Assembly (NCBI GenBank): GCA_013398015.1
Contig: VZRR01012433.1
Coordinates: 62,001 to 126,000 of the forward strand
Length of the DNA: 64,000 bases
From: Oreocharis arfaki
Lineage: Eukaryota > Chordata > Aves > Passeriformes > Paramythiidae
Direction of reading: 5' to 3'
Part shown: one piece after another, positions 61,729-64,000 of the stretch
How the letters are laid out: each line of letters begins with the position of its first letter
Position numbering within the stretch: the stretch's first letter is position 1
Position numbers and translations under genes: made by a program
The notes under the pieces: generated by a model
The model's input: the letters and a program-made list of their open reading frames with translations, nothing else
What the model was told of the DNA's origin: nothing
Databases searched by the model: none

Positions 61729-64000
61729 TCTACCTATAATTCAGCTAAATTCGCACACCTAGTCCTGTTGCTCTGTATTTGTACAAAAGCAAATGGAAAA
61801 AACAGGCAGAAATAGTGTCTGAAAATAAAAACTCTCTGTGAGGTAAAGGGATTACATTGCTGAAGCAGGAATAGGCACCTTTTTAAAAAATATAAAGAGG
61901 GTAGGTCTTAGAAAAACTGTTTATATCATAGCAAAATAATGTTTTCCAAAGCAAGTTTCAATTCCAAGTGCCCCTTATTAGATTCGATTGGCTGCTACGT
62001 AAGAAATCCCCATGATCAATCTTTTACCTAATCTCCATCGTCCTTCAAGCATCACAGTGACATGGCTGGGACATGCCAGCAGTCGCAGATGCTTCATTAA
62101 GTAGCTAATCGGCAATAGCTGTAGGGGTAATTCAATATTTTCCAAAGAGTTCAAATAGCACTTTAGGGTAAAACGTGCCACTCCACTGGTAACTTCCTGG
62201 GTTGTTGTGATTAAGCATAATTAAGGTTCACCATCTCTCTTCCAAATAAAAATAATAATAATACATTAGAGACTTCTGAATGCCAGTGGGTATCTGGCAC
62301 ATCAAGCCCATATTTTAACAGTAGATGTATGGGTTTTACAGCCTGGACCAGTGGAATTTAACAAGAGTGCTCTGTCATGTATTCGAGAGAATTTTCTGTA
62401 CTGAAAGCCCCACAGTGAATACGGTCTGTGTAAATAGTTCACTGGTAGTGTGTAAAAGCAAACACGGATTTACTGAGCAAACTAAAAGTAGCCATGCTGT
62501 AATGTGCTTGGCTCAGATCAAATGCTCGTCTAGGGGAGAATCCCTTTATTAACAGCAGCACAGACCTTTAGCATCTAGAGAGCACTTAGACTGTTAATGC
62601 CTGCGAAGAGCATCACTAACACCTACCAGAGACAGGGCACTCTTCCAGCCAGCCACACGTGCACAATGGTCTGAGTGGCACCAACAGTTCCACCAGTTAC
62701 TGTTCTCTCCTCTTGCTCAAGTTGTCAGTGAAGCTGGTCAACCACTTATCACACCATGAAACAGCTCAAGGTTTGCAAAACAGCCCTGATGTCTCAGAAA
62801 ATACTCATCCAGGTACAAGCTTGTATTTCAGAAATAAGTTTCAAACCATAACGTGTATTGCCACTACTCACTGTCCACTAGACACAGTCACTGGAGTACT
62901 GCATGACATAACTCATATTCAAGGAGTGGTGTCTAAGAGCTCTGGTCTCGGACCACACTGTGGCCAATGCACAGAAGGATGACCTGAGTCCTCAGAAGGT
63001 ATTGGTGCCACACACTCGTTCCCAAACCTCACGTAGATTTCTGCAACGAGTCAGCCAAGGGAACACTGAATTTCTTCAAGTATCTTAGTGTGAAGGGTGG
63101 GAGCGATACTTTGTGCTCTAAGTCCAAGAAGCTTTCGGCCTTGCCAAGTTTTGTTCATTAAATTGGTACTCACCTGACTCTCAGAACATTTGAAAATGAG
63201 AGCTCTCTTAAGAGACACTGAAATGAATGCAGTGTTTCTGTTTGTCAAAGCTTTCAGTCAAAACGAATTACATGCCAAAGATGTCATGCGAGCCAAGCTG
63301 AGTGGCACTCAAGGGCTGCTGCAGATACAAGCTCTGGTGTAAGCATCATCAGCCAAGCAGAAAGAGGACAGCGTTCAGCTCTCTTGAAACAGGCAGCTAG
63401 TGGAAAATACAGTGCTGGTCAGTCACTCCTGGTCCTTCCTGCTAAATCAACCTGCTGCCATCAGTACCAGTGCTCTCTTTGCCCCTTTCCCTCCACAGGA
63501 AGAACAGTCTGATACATGGATTCGTTAAATAAATAAAAAATGCTGGTCAGGGCACCGGGGTGCATTGCTGAGAAGACGAGGAGGAGGAAGAGTTCACCCT
63601 AACATACTGATCAGCAAGGCTGGAGGCTGCTGAGAGAAACACATGTGCAGTGAAATACTTATTACCAAAGCATGAAGGAGAATAGGATCTCATGCTGTAA
63701 ATCTTTCAATACAGTAAACAGTAACGAAAATTTTTAAAAAGCTATAAAAGTGAAACTTCTGAATTTGACAAATATGCTCTTCTTCAAAGTGAAAACACAC
63801 TTCATGGTACTTCATGATTCTTATAATCATGTCCACATTACAAATACACACCAGGATCCTCTTTCAAGTGCATATTGTGCAAGTGCACTGCAAAAAAAAA
63901 ACAAACCAAGAAGGTTCAGCTCTCAATATTCAGATCTATCAGTGACTCACAGCTGACATAGGATTGAGCTGTATGCATAAATGTATGCTGGGACTGTGGA
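61729..64000. other. Non-coding sequence to the window end, no gene seen
   Basis: Includes (AAT)4 at 62251-62262 and an A-run near 63892. The 67-codon minus frame at 61978-62181 reads without compositional bias but has no recognised family. No repeat family is identified. The window ends in unique sequence, so nothing can be said about a gene truncated at the edge. Confidence 0.5.

Noticed and set aside
1..64000. Bacterial-type features: operons, ribosome binding sites, CRISPR, integrons, tRNA or rRNA
   Set aside because: Stop density, repeat content and lack of any long family-matching frame rule out a prokaryotic reading. No cloverleaf or rRNA sequence was recognised.

Overview
The window looks like non-coding nuclear DNA from a bird. 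The evidence is several truncated CR1 LINE fragments, some young enough to keep the classic avian CR1 3' end, plus part of an ERVL-type LTR. Recognisable repeats are sparse, and there are no Alu, B1/B2 or L1 sequences. Nothing is bacterial or organellar: there are no long ORFs, operons, tRNAs, rRNAs or CRISPR arrays. The longest open frames (221 and 204 codons) match no family I recognise, and I could not establish any protein-coding gene. These assignments come from reading the sequence; no alignment or database search was run.

Layout. 1-2.1 kb ends in a CpG-rich patch (1501-2040) that could be a promoter or an unmethylated enhancer. 2-17 kb is unique sequence with simple tracts, an AT-rich block with homeodomain-type sites (about 11.5-11.9 kb) and a GC-rich but CpG-poor block (11.9-12.6 kb). 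17.3-19.5 kb is the youngest repeat cluster: a minus-strand CR1 copy, then an ERVL-like LTR with a plus-strand CR1 tail inside it. 21.4 kb may hold a very decayed retroviral pol relic. 22-30 kb has AT-rich candidate conserved elements, an (ATT)n-tailed ancient repeat and an ancient minus-strand CR1 (26.7-27.4 kb). 30-37 kb has three exon-like segments with plausible splice signals (the best at 36658-36755, minus strand), two MIR/CORE-SINE-like relics, a MITE-like relic and a plus-strand CR1 tail. 37-64 kb is unique sequence with an old CR1-like block (about 43 kb), a candidate enhancer carrying two copies of a palindromic homeodomain site (about 45 kb), a short CR1 relic (50.6 kb), a candidate coding exon (51.6-51.8 kb, minus) and a GC-rich patch (55.3-55.4 kb).

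Interpretation. The window is best read as a gene desert or part of a very large intron, with embedded regulatory elements and possibly lncRNA exons. Hand counts show more C than G and more A than T on the plus strand across the right half. That is the pattern expected if the region is mainly transcribed from the minus strand, and it agrees with most of the better exon candidates being on minus. No co-operating gene system is visible, and I did not find a novel system I could defend.
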